Counted from the first letter of the stretch, positions 20,382 through 34,165 are shown. The stretch is DNA of 64,000 nt from Theristus sp. LFF4_11 (GCA_030248135.1 JASANC010003237.1:219024-283023); one strand, 5' to 3'. Made by a program: numbers and translations. The notes: a model not told the origin generated them from the letters alone.

Positions 20382-23300
20382 TTATTGTTCGCCAGCTGGC
20401 ATGGTGGTGACCGTCAGTGGTGACGTGTCGTGCGTTGTTGACACGACAGTTGACGTGCTTGCGCCAGCTGCTGACGTGTTCACGACAATGCGCGGAGCGG
20501 GTACTTGCACTTGGATGATCTGCAATGCAACATGTCACATCGCATCGCCATAGGGCTGCTCGAAATCATAAGAAATCAGTGGATTGGCTGCTTTTCAAAT
20601 GGACTCACGATTGGTTCCACTGACAACTCGATGCAACAACTTGGCATGATTACCAGATTCAAATGCCAGAAATGTGCAGTTGTGATGCGCAATTTCGCAG
20701 TTTCGAGTCAACACAGCACACCTGTCTGGTGGGCGAAGGCTGTGTGACGATGTTGATGTGCGTCGCATCACCAGAGGACTGCAGCACTGTTGTTGTGCTT
20801 GTGGTGCCGCCATTGCTGTCACCGCTCACACTAGCACTGTGCTGTTCACTTGTACTAGCCACCGTGCTGCTCGCACTAGCACCGGCGGTCAGTGCAGGTG
20901 CGGTCGTATGACGCTGCGGTGCCACGCTGCAGATCGGCTTGCCGCCCGTGTTCGACGGCGGCGGTCGCTGCTGCATTGCTGGCAGTGACGGTGGCGGGGC
21001 GTGCACTGACGGTTGTGATGCTGAAATGGTGCCATCGGTTGAGACGGTAATTGGTCGGCAAAGTTTGTTGGTTGAATGTTTGTTCAAACATGTCGCGAAC
21101 TTTGAATTGCAGTAAGAAGAATAAATTGCTTTCACATCAACGTTAAATGCAGACAACATTAAAAATTAAAAATAACCAAACAGCTAACCTGACTGCACCG
21201 CACTTGCGGCCGAGCTGGAAGCAGCAGGAGCAGCAGCAGAGGCCGCAGTGTGCGCCTGCCTGGCCTTCAGCTGGCGTAGTCGTTCAGCGAGCGCGTTTGC
21301 GTCCAGCCGTCTCAGTTTCATGTACTGATGCGTGCCGGGTGTGCTGTGCGACATGCGCTGCGCCAGCCACGGCACCCCGCTCTCGAGCAGCACGTACGAC
21401 TGGCCGCCCAGGTGGTAGGCCTTCGTGTTGCTGCTGTTGCTGCTCGATGGCACGTCGTCCGAGCCGAGCGTGTCAAGTTGCGCCGTCAGCGACTGAAACC
21501 AGGGGTGAATTTACTACTTGGAAATAGAACATCCGATGATTTGCTGCTTTTGAATGGGGCTCACTGATTGCTGCCGCTGATATGTAGGCCAATCAGTACG
21601 CCAGATTCAAATGTTTTACAGTTTTGTGGCAGATGGTGAATTCTATTCCACGGCGGTCGGCTTGCAAATGAACTTTGGCATGCATGCATCTGTCATTCGA
21701 CAGTGCAAGTCGACCACAACCAATCATCTGATTGCACACAAAATGGGCACTACTTGTAAGTTCGGCTGCTGTGTAGGCATGCTGCTTCCGAGAGTCGAAC
21801 CGCCGGTCGACGTGGACGCCTGCGATTGCGCGTTCTGCTCACTGGTGTCCCTGTTCACAGCGATACCAGTGAGATCCTGCGGCACTTTCGGCGGCGGCGG
21901 CAGTGGGCCCGGCTGCGCTCGCTTTCGATAGTCCAACTTGACGGTGGTCAACTGTCCGGCCGGGAACTGCATGACGTCACGACGTATCTGCGGCAGAATC
22001 TGCGTCACCATGTCCTGCGGCGCCGGCTGGTTGTCGTGCACGACGAATTTGAACAGACGATTCTGGTTGTCCGGACCGGCGATCAAGTAGCTGGAAGACG
22101 GGCAAATTCGTGCAAAGTGTAAACTGATTCACTGCATCAGAACATTAAATGCACGGACTGGTCGGTCGGACCACATTGAGGTGCAGTCAATAGCGTGCTG
22201 CGCTAGTTTAAAAAAATCTGACAAAAACAATGCCACCAAAAAACGAACACTGGATTAGAGGGCGGTCGAGCGACGGGCCTCGGTGGAGGCGGCTGCTGCT
22301 GAGCGCGTAATATGGACGGTTGACTGGAGCGTGCGACGGACGGTTGGTGGCTGTATGGTGATTGGTTGAACAGTTGATTGCGGTTGTGCGTCACGATGAT
22401 ACTACGACCCGGCTGGCGAATCGCTGATGAGCCGAGCATTGACGGTTGCAGGTGTGAGCGTGACTGTGGTTGCTGTTGATGTTGTTGGTACATCTGCTGC
22501 ACGAACGACGACGGCGCGGTTGCTTGCGAGCTGCAACGTTTGGGTTAGAAACTTCCAGTTTTCCGTTCACTCTATTTTTTTCACATTGTATCGCATGTGG
22601 AACATGCACCAGCGTTTGTGATCGGTCACGTTCACCAGAGGCTTGTTGATTTTATGCGTCTACAGTAGGTTTGTTAATTCCTGTCACTTTCTTCGCAGCA
22701 TGCGAAACTTCGAATTACAGTAATGCGTTGATTTTTGGCAGTCCCAACAGCAAAACCAACCAATCAGCGCTTACTAAATGTTGTTGTCCGCGCATGGGAA
22801 ATATTCGAGCAAATTGCCGACTGGTGGGATTTTGCTCTGATTCAACATTGATTTGTAAAGTGTCATTCAACTGATTTTCGTTTCTCCAATGACACACTTT
22901 AACATGTGCTGTCACCGAAATCAAAAATCAACAATGCAACAAATAAACAGACTTTCAGCGCACACGTTACACACAGTAATTTCAGCTTTGAAGCAAAGCG
23001 GTGAAACACAACACGCAACCAACAAAACCCATTGAAAACGTTTACCAAAACAGACACACACATGCAGATCGATTCGATTTTCTCGAACTTGACTTGCACG
23101 CGGGCATGCCGTTTTGAAATTTCAACATTGTCTTGTTAAGTCTCGAAAGCCTGAACTAAACGCAGCTAATTTGAACAAACACCATGCTATATAGCGTGGC
23201 AATTCTGTATATACTGCCCCATTCTTTGAACAAAAATAAAGCGCCTTTGAGTGAAAACGAAAGAAAACAACAAAATGTGTCTTGCCACAACTTTTGCACT

Positions 23301-26300
23301 CTGGCGGTCACGTCATAGACTGAAGCAGCGCTGGTGGCCGCTGCGAATGGTCGCTCGCAGAATATCCAAAATGACATTCGTAATCATCGCATTGGCAGTT
23401 TGTTTCGCTGTTCATTTGCTCTACTATCATGGCCGCAGCAACCAGATTCAACCAGTAACACAAGACAACGGCGACAACAACAATCTCATGATTCACCAGA
23501 GGCCACCGCGTCCTGGCAAGGTTGACGGGAAGCAGTACGCGCTTGCGATTTATGTTCGCTCGGCTGTGGACGAATTTCAACTGCGTGACGTGCTACGGCG
23601 GTCTTGGATCGATTCGACGAGACGATACTCGATTACGGTTTGATTCGCTGACTTGACTTACTTAATCGCTGAAGATGATGCAATCACGGAGCATGCTCTG
23701 ATTCGTTTCGAAAAGCGATAAAATAAGCACAGCCGGTTTTATGCTGATCAATTTAATGGTGCGTTCTGATATCCACAAAAATAGGCAGGCCAAACTGCAT
23801 ACAGTTTCATGTGAAAGTGGTCAATACATTTCTTCTTAAAGTAGTCAACCCAATACATCTCCCACTCCAAAGTGGTCAACCGATATCATAGGTGCTATTC
23901 GCCGTTGCAAAATCCCGGTCACCTGAACTGAACGCCAGAGTTGAACTGGAGAGCCTGACCAACAACGACGTTTTACTGATGAACTTCATCGATCATTACC
24001 ACAATCTCAGTCTCAAAACGTATCACTTGCTCAATTGGCACGTAGCACAGGCACCAACACGGTTGCCGACTTGGATGTTTTGGATAAATTCCGATGCTCT
24101 GTTGCAGGTTTGGTTACATTTGCAAGAGAATTGAAGAGTTTTAGAACCAGTTATACTTTGTTGCCTTTTTCAGGAGCTTGTATTGCTCTTCTGCTCTAAT
24201 TCAGTTGCACTTCATTTTTCCAATATCCTGCAGATCGACCAACTACTCGAGCTGATCGACAGTGAGCACATGAACCAGGTCAAATCAGGAGTGATCTATG
24301 GACAATGTTCGTGCAGTGGACCGTGCCGCGGTCTCGGTGGCTATACTCCATACCGAGACCCAAAGTAAACTGGTCAGATTTTTGTTTAAAAAAAATCAAT
24401 CGCCCAACTAAATTTTTATTAAAAAATATTAAATTGGTGAGCTGAAGTGCAGTAAAACAGCCGTACTTAGCAGTTTAGCACGCTGATTACCATGACCGAA
24501 CTGTTCAATTGCGCTAGCCAATCCACAGGCAGGCAACCCATCCAACCAGCCCATTGCCCTGCATTACAGGGACAAGTGGTACATCGCAAAGTCGGTCTGG
24601 CCACACGAGCGCTTCCCGCACTACTGCATCAGCTACGCAGCACTGTTTTCACCGGATGCCTCTGCCTCCGTTCTACACCAGGCGCGCAACTATACCGCAA
24701 AGTATCTTCGCCGCTTTTGGATCGATGACGTTTTATTCACGGGCGTGTTCGCCCAACAAGCTGGCGTGCAAATCAAGAATCTCCCGTTGCATTTCGTTGG
24801 CGTACCGAGTAAAATGACGCCCGACGTTGTGGCGGTGCATTTGAGGACAAGTGAGCCGAGACAAGTGCAGTCGTATTGGAAACAGTTGGCATCAATGAGG
24901 CAGACAACGACGACACAAACCACCAATGCTGGCAAGAAAACAACGCAAAGAAGAAGAATATCAAAACGAAACGTCATAACACCAATGAAAAGGTAGAATA
25001 TTTCAATTGGTTCCGCTCAGAAACTGTCAGAAACAAACAGAGCTTTTTTTCTTACAGGAACACACAGAAATCGCGCACTGAAATTCTCGCAACGACCAAA
25101 GAAAATTGGCGCCAAAATTGGTATCAGCGTTACAAGGACGAGCACCCAGAGAAATTCGAGAACGTCATCGATGGGTACTTCTGATTGATTCTGATCTTGA
25201 TTTTATCAACAGTTTGTTTTGTGCCTCAGTGACAACAGGAGCAAAATGTAAATTTAGCACATCAAGGTAAAAACCACCGTGCCTTCAAACACGTGCTAAG
25301 TGACCGTTGACACTCCTTGTTTTATTGTATTCAAACACACACAACACAGTGTGCCACGCACCCAAAGCCTTCGATTCATCGATTAATGTGGTCGTCAAGT
25401 ATTGCTGACGTTACAACAACCAAGCTGACACTACCGTTTTACCTTAACTATACGATGGGCTCTGAGTAAAACCGCATTTTTGGCAGTCTGCCTGGTGCCC
25501 GTCGAACTGAAGGAGCCAGGGTGCACGGCCGGGTACGCGTCTATGCGGCTCCACAAAAAAAAACAGCGTGATTTCCGCAGCAAATTGCGGCAACCAGTCA
25601 GACATCAGAACCATGCTGGCCAGCGCCATCAGTGCGCCTGAACCTCAACCACAGCCACCTACCGCGCCTGATTGACGTAGGCGGATCGCGGCTGCGGCTG
25701 TATGTGCGCGTGCACGGGCGAGTACGGCTGCGGCGGCATCACCGTCGGCTGCACACGGCCCACCTGACGGCGGCGGTCGAGACGCGGCTGCACAGCCGAA
25801 CGCGCCGCTGCTGACAGCCGCTGCGGGGTGCTCGAGTCGACGTACTCGTTCGAGAGGCTGTTACGCTCGCATTCGGAGTCTGCTTCGCTCTCGTTCTCGT
25901 CGCCGTCGTCTTCGTCGTCGGACGCTTGCTGCAGTGATGCAGCGACATTATGACCTTGACGTTGGCCTTGAGACTGAATGTTTTGATGAACTAGCTGACT
26001 TGGTTGGTTACCCACTTTTAGAACTTACTGGTACAGGAGACTTACAATGCCAAAGACTTACAATGCAATGATGGGAAAAGGCAAAAACAACAGTAGAACT
26101 GGAAATCATTGGTAATCAGCGGCTACATTTGACGGATAGTAAAGTAAAGCAAAGTAAATACTGATAGTAAAGCAGGACGGCAAAAAGTCAAAAGCAATGA
26201 GCGTTTTTTTTGGGGGCAATGCACACTGATATCGTCCAGCCCCAACCAGCTCAATGCAGCCAATCAGCGTGCCTTTTAGATTGTAAAATTGTAAAATTGC

Positions 26301-29300
26301 AGATTGTAAAATTGGAGTTTGCAGAAATACGCTTTGCAGTTTGACTGTATACTGTAACCAAACAAACGTAGCAAGCAGCCAGCTTTGAATAACGCAACTA
26401 CAAAACTACAAAAACGGTCCATCACTCCATTTTATTTCCTTACAAACTTCGCTGACCTCCGCAGCGATGATGCCACGGATCTTCTTATCGAGCGCCCCGA
26501 GCTTCTGTATGCACAACAATCCCTCTTCGCGTGTTTTCTCGTTCTGCAAAATGTCGGCCGGCGGGAAATGGCGTTTCCACGCGCGAATGAACGAACGCTC
26601 CAGTTTTTGCGCCAGTTTCGTGTATTCTGGAATAGTTTTGAAGCAGGAAACTCCCTTATAAATAAGGTTAACAATGGGGCTGACAAAAACTATGAACGCC
26701 CAACTTGACAGATTCTGTGCGCACAACAAAAGCATCGCCTGAATTCAAATTCGTTCGCTCCTTGACAGTGAATCACGAACAAACGAACCACTTTCCAGTC
26801 CATTGAACGTGAGACAGTTCAGCAGCATCAAATTGACGTCATCAATAAACTCGGCCTTGTTGCGATAGGCGCGCTCGAGCAGTTTAGTTTCAATCGTCGC
26901 TAAATCCATTGGTTCCTTTGCGAAGATAGAAATTGGGTGTGAATTTATGATTTTAAGATTTTTTAAGAGTCACTTATGACTTTGTCAAAATGTAATTTTA
27001 GGAAACTGTCAAATTTTGAAAAGACCCCATAATAGCCAATCACCTTGATAATATCGTAATAATCTGGTGCAACGTCAGTGGACACCGGCTCACGAAACGG
27101 CTCCGATGTCGACTCCTCGGTTAGCATGTCCAACACTAAAAAAGACACATCAAAGTCACAATATCGAGTAATAGTAATGTGAACGTCACAGAAGTTGACA
27201 AAAGGTAAAATCGTAAAAAATTGGAAGCCAAACGCGCAATACCAACCTTTCTCCAATTGACCATACGTGTGTTCTAATTCTATCTCGATATCTCTGAAAT
27301 CGTTACTGAAGCTTCATAATGCGAAATCAAATCTACATCAATTCAACACAAGAAAATGATTTCCAATAACAAAATCACCAGCTGACACGTACAGTTCGTT
27401 CAGATCGGTATCATCAACGGTCATGTCACCGGTGGATTCGAGCAGTTCAGGCGGAATTTCCAAGCCAGCCATCAACAGCTCCTGGCGTTTACGGCGCATC
27501 TCAACGCGGCGTTCTCGTTCTGAATGGCAACGAATCGAATACATGGACGATTCAAAAAAACTGTTTGTCTCAGTTCATAACTCAAGATTCGTTCTATAAA
27601 AGATTTATCCGTCACGGCAAAAACCCGCTAAATATGCATAAATTGGCGCATTGCTAAACTCTATGGAAGCAATATGGTGGTCACACTCTTTCCTGTCTTC
27701 CGTCTAACTGTCAACAAACCGATGTGAACAACTATGCATTCACCTTCCTTTGCCCGAATCCTCAGTTTCTCGCGTCTCTCTCGCTCAATTTCTCTCAACT
27801 TCTGTCGTTCCTCGCGCGTTATCGCTTCCTGTCGTCGTTTTCGCATCTCCTCGATGCTGCGCAGCCTGTCTCGCTCCAGTGCTTCACGCTCACGCTGCTC
27901 TCGCTCCTGTGCAATTTCAAGACGTTTTTTATTTCAGTGTAAATTCGAAAAAAAAACATCAAACATCACCACTATTTTGTTTCATGAACAATCGAAAATA
28001 ACAATTTTAAGAAAGCTATAATTTACGCCAGCAACCTCCAACTCGCGTTGTTGTCGTTTCGCCTCAATTCGATCCGACTGCCGTCGTGGCTCCGAGTCGC
28101 GCAGTCTCCGCTGTTCCTCTCGCTCCTTCTCTTTGAACAAATCCTCCATCGCCGGAACGAACTCTTCAGCGAGAATGCGTCTGAAAATGTGGACTTAGAT
28201 GAAAATGAATAACATTGTGCTACAGACTTTTGTGTCTGTTCTGATCTGACTTTTTCTGTGGTTAGCTGACATTTCAGTGTGCATGTTTGTTGAGCTTGAA
28301 CATGCGCTCTGTAAAGTTTCGTTTGTATTTGCAGCAAACGCCACGAATCTCGTTGCCAGCCACCTGAAGTCCTTCTCATCGCGACTGGCGTGTTTTCGCT
28401 GGAGTCGCTCAGCGAGCGCCTGCCAGTCGGCCAACGTGGTGCACTCGACGTGCCAGCGTTTCACTCGCTCGTAATCAACAGACAAGGCTGGCTGCAATGT
28501 GCGTTGGTTGAACTGTAGTCACTAAACACATACGCAGCCACCACACACACACATGAAACGGAATATAAACAAAATTATGAGAAACACTAACTGAACAAAG
28601 CAATACCCAACCTGTTCCCAAGCTGGTGGCCCGACGGGAACTTGGACGAAGCCTGGTTTGGCCAATTTTTCACCGGCCGCTACTTTAGCATCACTTTCCG
28701 ACGCAGATGAAAGGACTCTGTTTTCCACTTTCGGTTCTTTTTCCTCCATGGATTCTTTTTTGTCGCTTTCCTCCACAGTCGCACCAGGACCGCCATCCAT
28801 TGCTTTGGAATTTTCAGTTGTTTTTGCATTGGCGTTGTTTGTATCGTCCCCAACACCGTTTGCTGTTGCGTTTTCAGCGGGCTCCGTTTTCTGCGGCGTA
28901 TCATTTGTCGCAACCATCGACTGCCGGCTGTCTTCGTCGTCGTCCTCACGACTGTAGATTTTACGAATCATGTCCTGAAAATCAATCAATTTAGAATTGT
29001 TTGCATTGAAAAAAATAATTTTTTCAAAAATGTCCATCAATATCTCACCACCGGTGAAAACTACCAGAAAAGGATTATTGCAGCATTGCGTTCGGATTAT
29101 TGCAGCAGCCAAGTCAACGCGTCACCCGATTTTTCAAAGAGTGTGTGTTGTGGGTTTCTCATAATATTTGTAAATCAGAGGTGAGCTTAGGGTTAGGAGA
29201 AAAAAAATCCGGATTTTTTTTAAATTAAAATTTTTTTTTTAAATTTTTTTACAAGTTAGGTTTGTTCGAAGCGTCTCGTCGAACTGAGTTCATCTAGACT

Positions 29301-32300
29301 ATTTTCAGAACGATCCGGAAAACTATAAGAGCGAAAATCGTGTTTTATTGAAATTATGTCCATTTCATAGAGGGAAAGTTGCATTTTCAACAGTAAAACA
29401 GGACAATTTTCGACGTGTACTTGAATATTGAACCGTTCTCAGTTGTTCCTCTTTAGAAAATTACCAAAATTTGACTGTGTTCAAAAATTCCTGTTTGCTG
29501 TAGCTAAGTCGGCAACCCCTGTCGACCCGGTCGCCCCCCCCCCCCAAGACACTTACTTTCAGGTTCAACCAGCTATGCTATCTGCCACATGGCGAGAGCC
29601 CACTCTTCAAATCATCGTATCGAAAACACGTACCATGATTTCGCGATCACGTTGCGGGCAACTGACAGACGCAAGTTTAACACGTTAGTTTAGCTCAGCA
29701 CGCAAGTTTTAACATGTGGCCATGTTATCGGGTATCTGAAAAACGGTCGTGTGATGTGGTATTAACCAACATCTCCGCTCCAATTGTTTAACAATATATC
29801 GCACAACTCCATTGTAGACCTATAACATACGCCAATCAACAAAATATCATGTTCATCTCATGGCCTACCGACTGAAAAAACATGTTCTAAGTTGCAAGAA
29901 AACGATTTCTGAAACGATATTTCAATTCAGTTAAGTCATTTCAACGCTAAAAATTGACTCTAGAAGTCATCCAAATCGAAAAACATGGAGTACGTCGGTC
30001 AAAATGACCAAATAATGACATGTACCTAAGCACACAAAGAAGTTGGGAAGAAAATTTGGTTTGAACTTTCAAAAAATTATGCCATAAATCGAATTTTCAG
30101 AGCAAAGTAGAAGAAAAATTTTTCAAATTTTTTTTTAAGTTTGAAAAAAAAAATCCAAATTTTTTTTTAAAACGAAAAAAAAAATAATAAAAATTTTTTT
30201 CAAAGCCCCTAACCCCAGGTGAGCTACACGGAAGAACCTGAACGCACCAATACGCTCTGACGCAAGACGCTTATTTTTAGATGTGCAAACTCCAAGCTAC
30301 CGACCGTGAAGCTGTTTGCCTGCGATTCGCTGCCGGTCGGCGAGTTCGCCCGCGTCGACTGGTCGTGGTCGCTTTCGGCGTCACCGAGGAAACTGCCGTC
30401 AACTGGCTCTGGATGCGAGAATTGCCTGTGGTGATTGGAAAAATTATTTTTCTTTGCGTGAGCCACACCCCAGCGACGGTGCAGCAGAACGTGCAACGGG
30501 GTTCGGTGCTTGACTTGAGGCCCCGCCTCGTGCAGCAAGATGCAGCAAAGCAAACCGCACAACGGCTTACTTAACATGCTACCACACCGTTTTGTGGGAA
30601 TATTGTTTGGGAAGCAGTAAACCCCATATCTGAAACAAGAAACTCCTGAAACCAAAAACCAACTCCCACCGTGACGCCAAAGTAGCTTTGACGATCTTGT
30701 CGAATTCATCCTCCGACTCGCCATTTTCAGTGTCCTCATCGCTGTGCGCGTCTTTCGCATCGTCACTCGTCTCTTGTCCATCTGCCGCTGTTTTTCGTCG
30801 TTTCTTTTTTCTCGGCGACTCGGATGATCGAGTGTTCTTGTGCTTTTTGGAACGTTTGTGATGCTTGGAGCTTTTTTTCTTGCTGCCGCTCTTGCCGCCC
30901 TCATCCTTCGTTGGAGTCGCTTCGTCGTCGTGTTTGCTGTGCTTTTTGGCGAAACCGCTGCAAATTGCAGTTGGGATTCGAGTTTGTTGCATTTGGAATT
31001 TGACATTGGTTTATTCCTTTACAAGTCAAGAATGTAATCATGAACGAAAAAGCAAGGAAACACCAACGGCGCATTGATTTTCAGCTTCAACGGCTGCGGC
31101 TCCTCACGATACAGACGCGTCCCATAGAAATACCAGTAGTCGTTGCCCTCGTCGTCGTGGCCGAGTTGGTTCAATCGTAGCGCATCGCTCGTCATATTCT
31201 GCAAAAAATAGAAACATTTTGGCAATGGAAATCGACATGGGATTGAAATCTGTGAGCAATAAACTCTGGCATCGATTGACGATCAGTTGGAATATGGAAA
31301 AGACGCTGCAGTGATAAGAACAACTGTGGACGCTCAGTTTTGCAGCAGCAAAACCAATGCGGGTTTCTGACCGATATAACGAGCAAGAAACGTCTGAACA
31401 AAATCAAAAATCACAAAATCACGCAGCACCTTTGTCAACGCCTCGACGTCCGGTCGCTCCAAGCGCCACTCACAGAGATGATGCAACAGCAGCAGTTTCG
31501 GCACCAGCGGCAACCGATGGAATGACGCTGCATCACGATCGGCACCGAGCGGATTCGCGCCGATGCCCTCGTTCGTCCAGCGTTGCTCGAGTATGTCGAA
31601 CAGGCACTGGTTGTAGTTCAGCAAACTGCAAACATTGTTTTTATGGTTGTCGTTTTTCTCGATGAACAGTCCAAAAAAGGTGTAGTTTTCAAGCATTTTC
31701 GCTTTTTTTGTTTACTGAATTGAACTCTGGATTAGATTCAGATGGATTCTGTGTTCCACTTGAGTTTATTCTTACTCACGTCCTTACTACTTACGTCACA
31801 TACAACGTTGGTTATGCAAAAAAACACACGGGGAACAAAACTTACGAAACGCTACGCCCGGAAATGCCGCGCACCAACGCAATCAGCAGATCCACGATCA
31901 GCGTGCTGCGCGACTCATCCGAATGGGAGTCGACCATCAGTGCCTCTTCAAGCTCCTGAAATCTCTCAGGGGGTGAATTTACAACTTTACAAGAAACGTT
32001 GACCAAGAATACAAAAATTCACCTCAATGTCAAAGTCCAGCAGTTTGAACGCATTTCGGAACAGCGAACAGAAGTGTGCGACAGCTGGTAGCTCCCAGAA
32101 ACAGCGGATCAACTCCAGTGGCTGGAAAATGATTTTTTGTGTGTGACTGTCTATACTGAATTTATAAAATCTATAAATTTTATAGACAATAGACTGACTG
32201 ACTTGTATAAAATAAAAAATGCCGAATTAAAGTGAACAAAACCACAAACCGGCTTATCGTCAATTTCTTTCTTTATTTCGACCAATCGTTGCTGTTCCTT

Positions 32301-32567
32301 TGGCTTCATTTTTCGTGATGATCCGGATCCGGCTCCGGTGACACAGTTTGACGAAGACGGCGTGCCTTCTGGCTGCTCAGCGGGCGACGACGACACGACC
32401 AGTGATCTTGTTGGCCGAGCATTGCCATCGTCGTGGCGATGTTTGGCGCCCACCCGCTGCGGGCTTTCCGTTTCCGTCGAATTGTCTGCCGACGTCGTCG
32501 TCACACTTTGACCGGCCGAATAGCGCGCCGGTGTTTTTGACAATCGACGACTGCTGCGGCGTCCCAT
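20382..32567 (-). CDS. CECR2: CECR2-like DDT/bromodomain chromatin-remodelling subunit
   Basis: CECR2 partners ISWI ATPases (CERF complex) in the nucleus and reads acetyl-lysine. Twenty-one minus-strand exons, from 32250-32567 (ATG) to 20382-20519 (TAA), join without a phase error into 1444 aa; human CECR2 is about 1480. The DDT-like segment is at about residues 110-170 (FWELPAVAHFCSLFRNAF, ELEEAL). The WHIM-type motif GNDYWYFYGTRLYREE lies near 257-272. Then come a Lys/Ser-rich stretch, charged coiled coils, and one bromodomain at about 755-860 with YYDIIKEPMDL and the acetyl-lysine Asn in NCLTFNG. The C-terminal 500 residues are Gln/Ser/Thr/Pro-rich except a block beginning YLIAGPDNQNRLFKFVVHD that I cannot assign. 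Intron 16 (22531-25662) contains a whole gene on the other strand; intron 7 holds a hAT MITE. The link across intron 16 rests on matching phase; a separate gene for the last five exons is the alternative. Confidence 0.9.
23275..25184 (+). CDS. GT31 beta-1,3-glycosyltransferase (B3GALT-like), nested in CECR2 intron 16
   Basis: A type II Golgi enzyme expected to add galactose or GlcNAc in beta-1,3 linkage. Five exons (23275-23637, 23892-24107, 24234-24364, 24570-24992, 25058-25184) join in phase into 419 aa. A basic N-terminus and one transmembrane anchor (MTFVIIALAVCFAVHLLYY) precede a stem and catalytic domain. Family motifs: RDVLRRSWIDS (R..IR.TW), VLLMNFIDHYHNLSLKT, PYRDPKDKWYIAKSVWP, FPHYCISYAALFS and IDDVLFTGVFAQQAG (EDVY.G). 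The metal-binding DxD of relatives (such as TDSD) reads INSD, so its first Asp is Asn, and the Glu of EDVY.G is Ile. The enzyme may therefore have altered metal use or reduced activity. A Lys/Thr/Arg-rich insertion precedes the last exon. The donor is unknown. Confidence 0.9.
29188..30217. mobile_element. hAT-type MITE family A, full-length copy
   Basis: A 1030-bp AT-rich element begins TAGGGTTAGG and ends CCCCTAACCCCA, near-perfect inverted ends, and is flanked by the identical 8-bp GGTGAGCT (29180-29187 and 30218-30225). An 8-bp duplication with TAGGG-type ends is the hAT signature. No transposase frame is present. It lies in intron 7 of the CECR2 gene. It is almost identical to 61651-62668, differing by short indels and few substitutions. 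Confidence 0.93.
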
Positions 32568-34165
32568 TTTTTACGAGAACCCGCCAATCAGCGATGAGTC
32601 TGTTTATGTGGTGTTTTGTGCGGGAAATGCAGTGATTTTAAAATTTCGAAAAATTGCGCAATTTTTGTCTTTCCGGAAAGTTCCGTTGCTTAACAACAAA
32701 AAACATGGGCCAAGAGCAAAAACCCACACAACCAATCACTGCCCAGCAAGGCTCCGCCTACAAAAATATTCAAAGGGTGGCGGCGGTGGTGTTCGATTCG
32801 GGCAGAGAAACCGCTCGCTAGGCTTGGGAGTTTTCCAAAAACCAAAATCCAGATTTTTCCATGAACTTCATTTGTGTGTTTTGGTTTTCTCTAGCCTTCC
32901 CGATCCCGGACCTTGACAAAGTATGGACCGTGTATATGCACGGAGTTTGTTCACAAAACAAATGACGCATAGTTTATATTCTTAGTACACGAGCGGACCA
33001 TCAACAAAAATACAGAGCTTTTACGGAGCTTCTTAGAAACAATTGGAAATGAATGAATAGAAAAAGAAGGACATTTCCTTTAGTTCGCTCTTTCGATCCA
33101 AATTTTTAGTTTCCAGCTCAGTTCTGACACACTAAAAAATCAGCTTTCGTTTTTATTTGTTTTTGAAGCAAGATTTTTATCATAAACAATATAACAATTT
33201 CCCATGTGTCCTTGAGTGATCAGATTCCATTCAGTTTTCAATAAAGTACCATTTTGTGTTTTAAAATACAAACACGTTAACAAAAAGCAAAAACTTGTCG
33301 TCTGATGGTCGTTTTAACCAACATTCTTGTGACCATACCAGCGAAAATAAACATTTTCTTCAGAAAACCTTGATCTGAAAAAAATTATTGCTCTTTTCGA
33401 TTTATATGATGAACGACCATTGTTTCTGGTTTCTGAAATAACAACAAAAAACAAAGCAACAGAAAGTCAAACAGGTAGAATGAAATACAAACAAGCTGAA
33501 AATGTTCTGACTTGAAAACACAAACAAGTTGAAAACATTCCGATTTGTTTTTGTTAGCAGAGCAGGGTATCAAAAACTACATATATGAGGGAAACGGCTC
33601 GTGCTCGGGTCCGTTTTTATTTAGATCTGAAATTTACACACAATCAGAGAAATGTTGCAATCATCGATTGTGTTGTTTTTTTGAAATCCAATATTGCAAC
33701 TTTCTGCCATTTTATGGAAAACAATTAAATTGAAACTGTTTCCCGAAGCTATGGATCCTTGTCTATTTTCAGAATAAAATTTGGTTTTGAATCAAACCAG
33801 TCTGGGCAAAAACAGAACTGTAATAAAATTGCACAACCCCAAAATGAGCACCAAAACGGATCAAAAAGTAGAAAACATTTAACTCTATTTTAGTTACTAT
33901 TTTTAAAAACAAAACGACAAAGCAAAAAAAACTAAAAAAATGCACCATTTTCAAAACCACTCAAAAATGACTATGAAGTACACTACTGATGATTAGATAC
34001 GGACCAAACTATAGGGAATATCACAACAGAGGATGCACGATTGCACAGAGGTGGCCGAACCAAATTGGAAATTTGTAGAAAATGCAGTTTGCACAGCCCG
34101 AATCGCATTCAGTGTTTTGAGTCCACTCGGAATTACAGTGGATCGCGTTATCGCGTTTGTTGAAA
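32568..34165. other. Intergenic: CECR2 upstream region and ShKT-gene 3' side
   Basis: About 1.6 kb with no coding evidence. It should hold the CECR2 promoter just beyond 32567 and the 3' UTR of the ShKT-domain gene near 34165. The middle is AT-rich, with no repeat I could assign. Confidence 0.65.

Noticed and set aside
24528..24569. Alternative acceptors for GT31 exon 4 (after CCACAG or GGCAG)
   Set aside because: They break the phase from exon 3; the acceptor CATTACAG at 24569 keeps frame and restores the family's RDPK-x-KWY motif.
30224..31006. 260-codon minus-strand frame taken as a single exon
   Set aside because: The CECR2 model uses only 30305-30425 and 30670-30957 in different phases; the rest reads through an intron.
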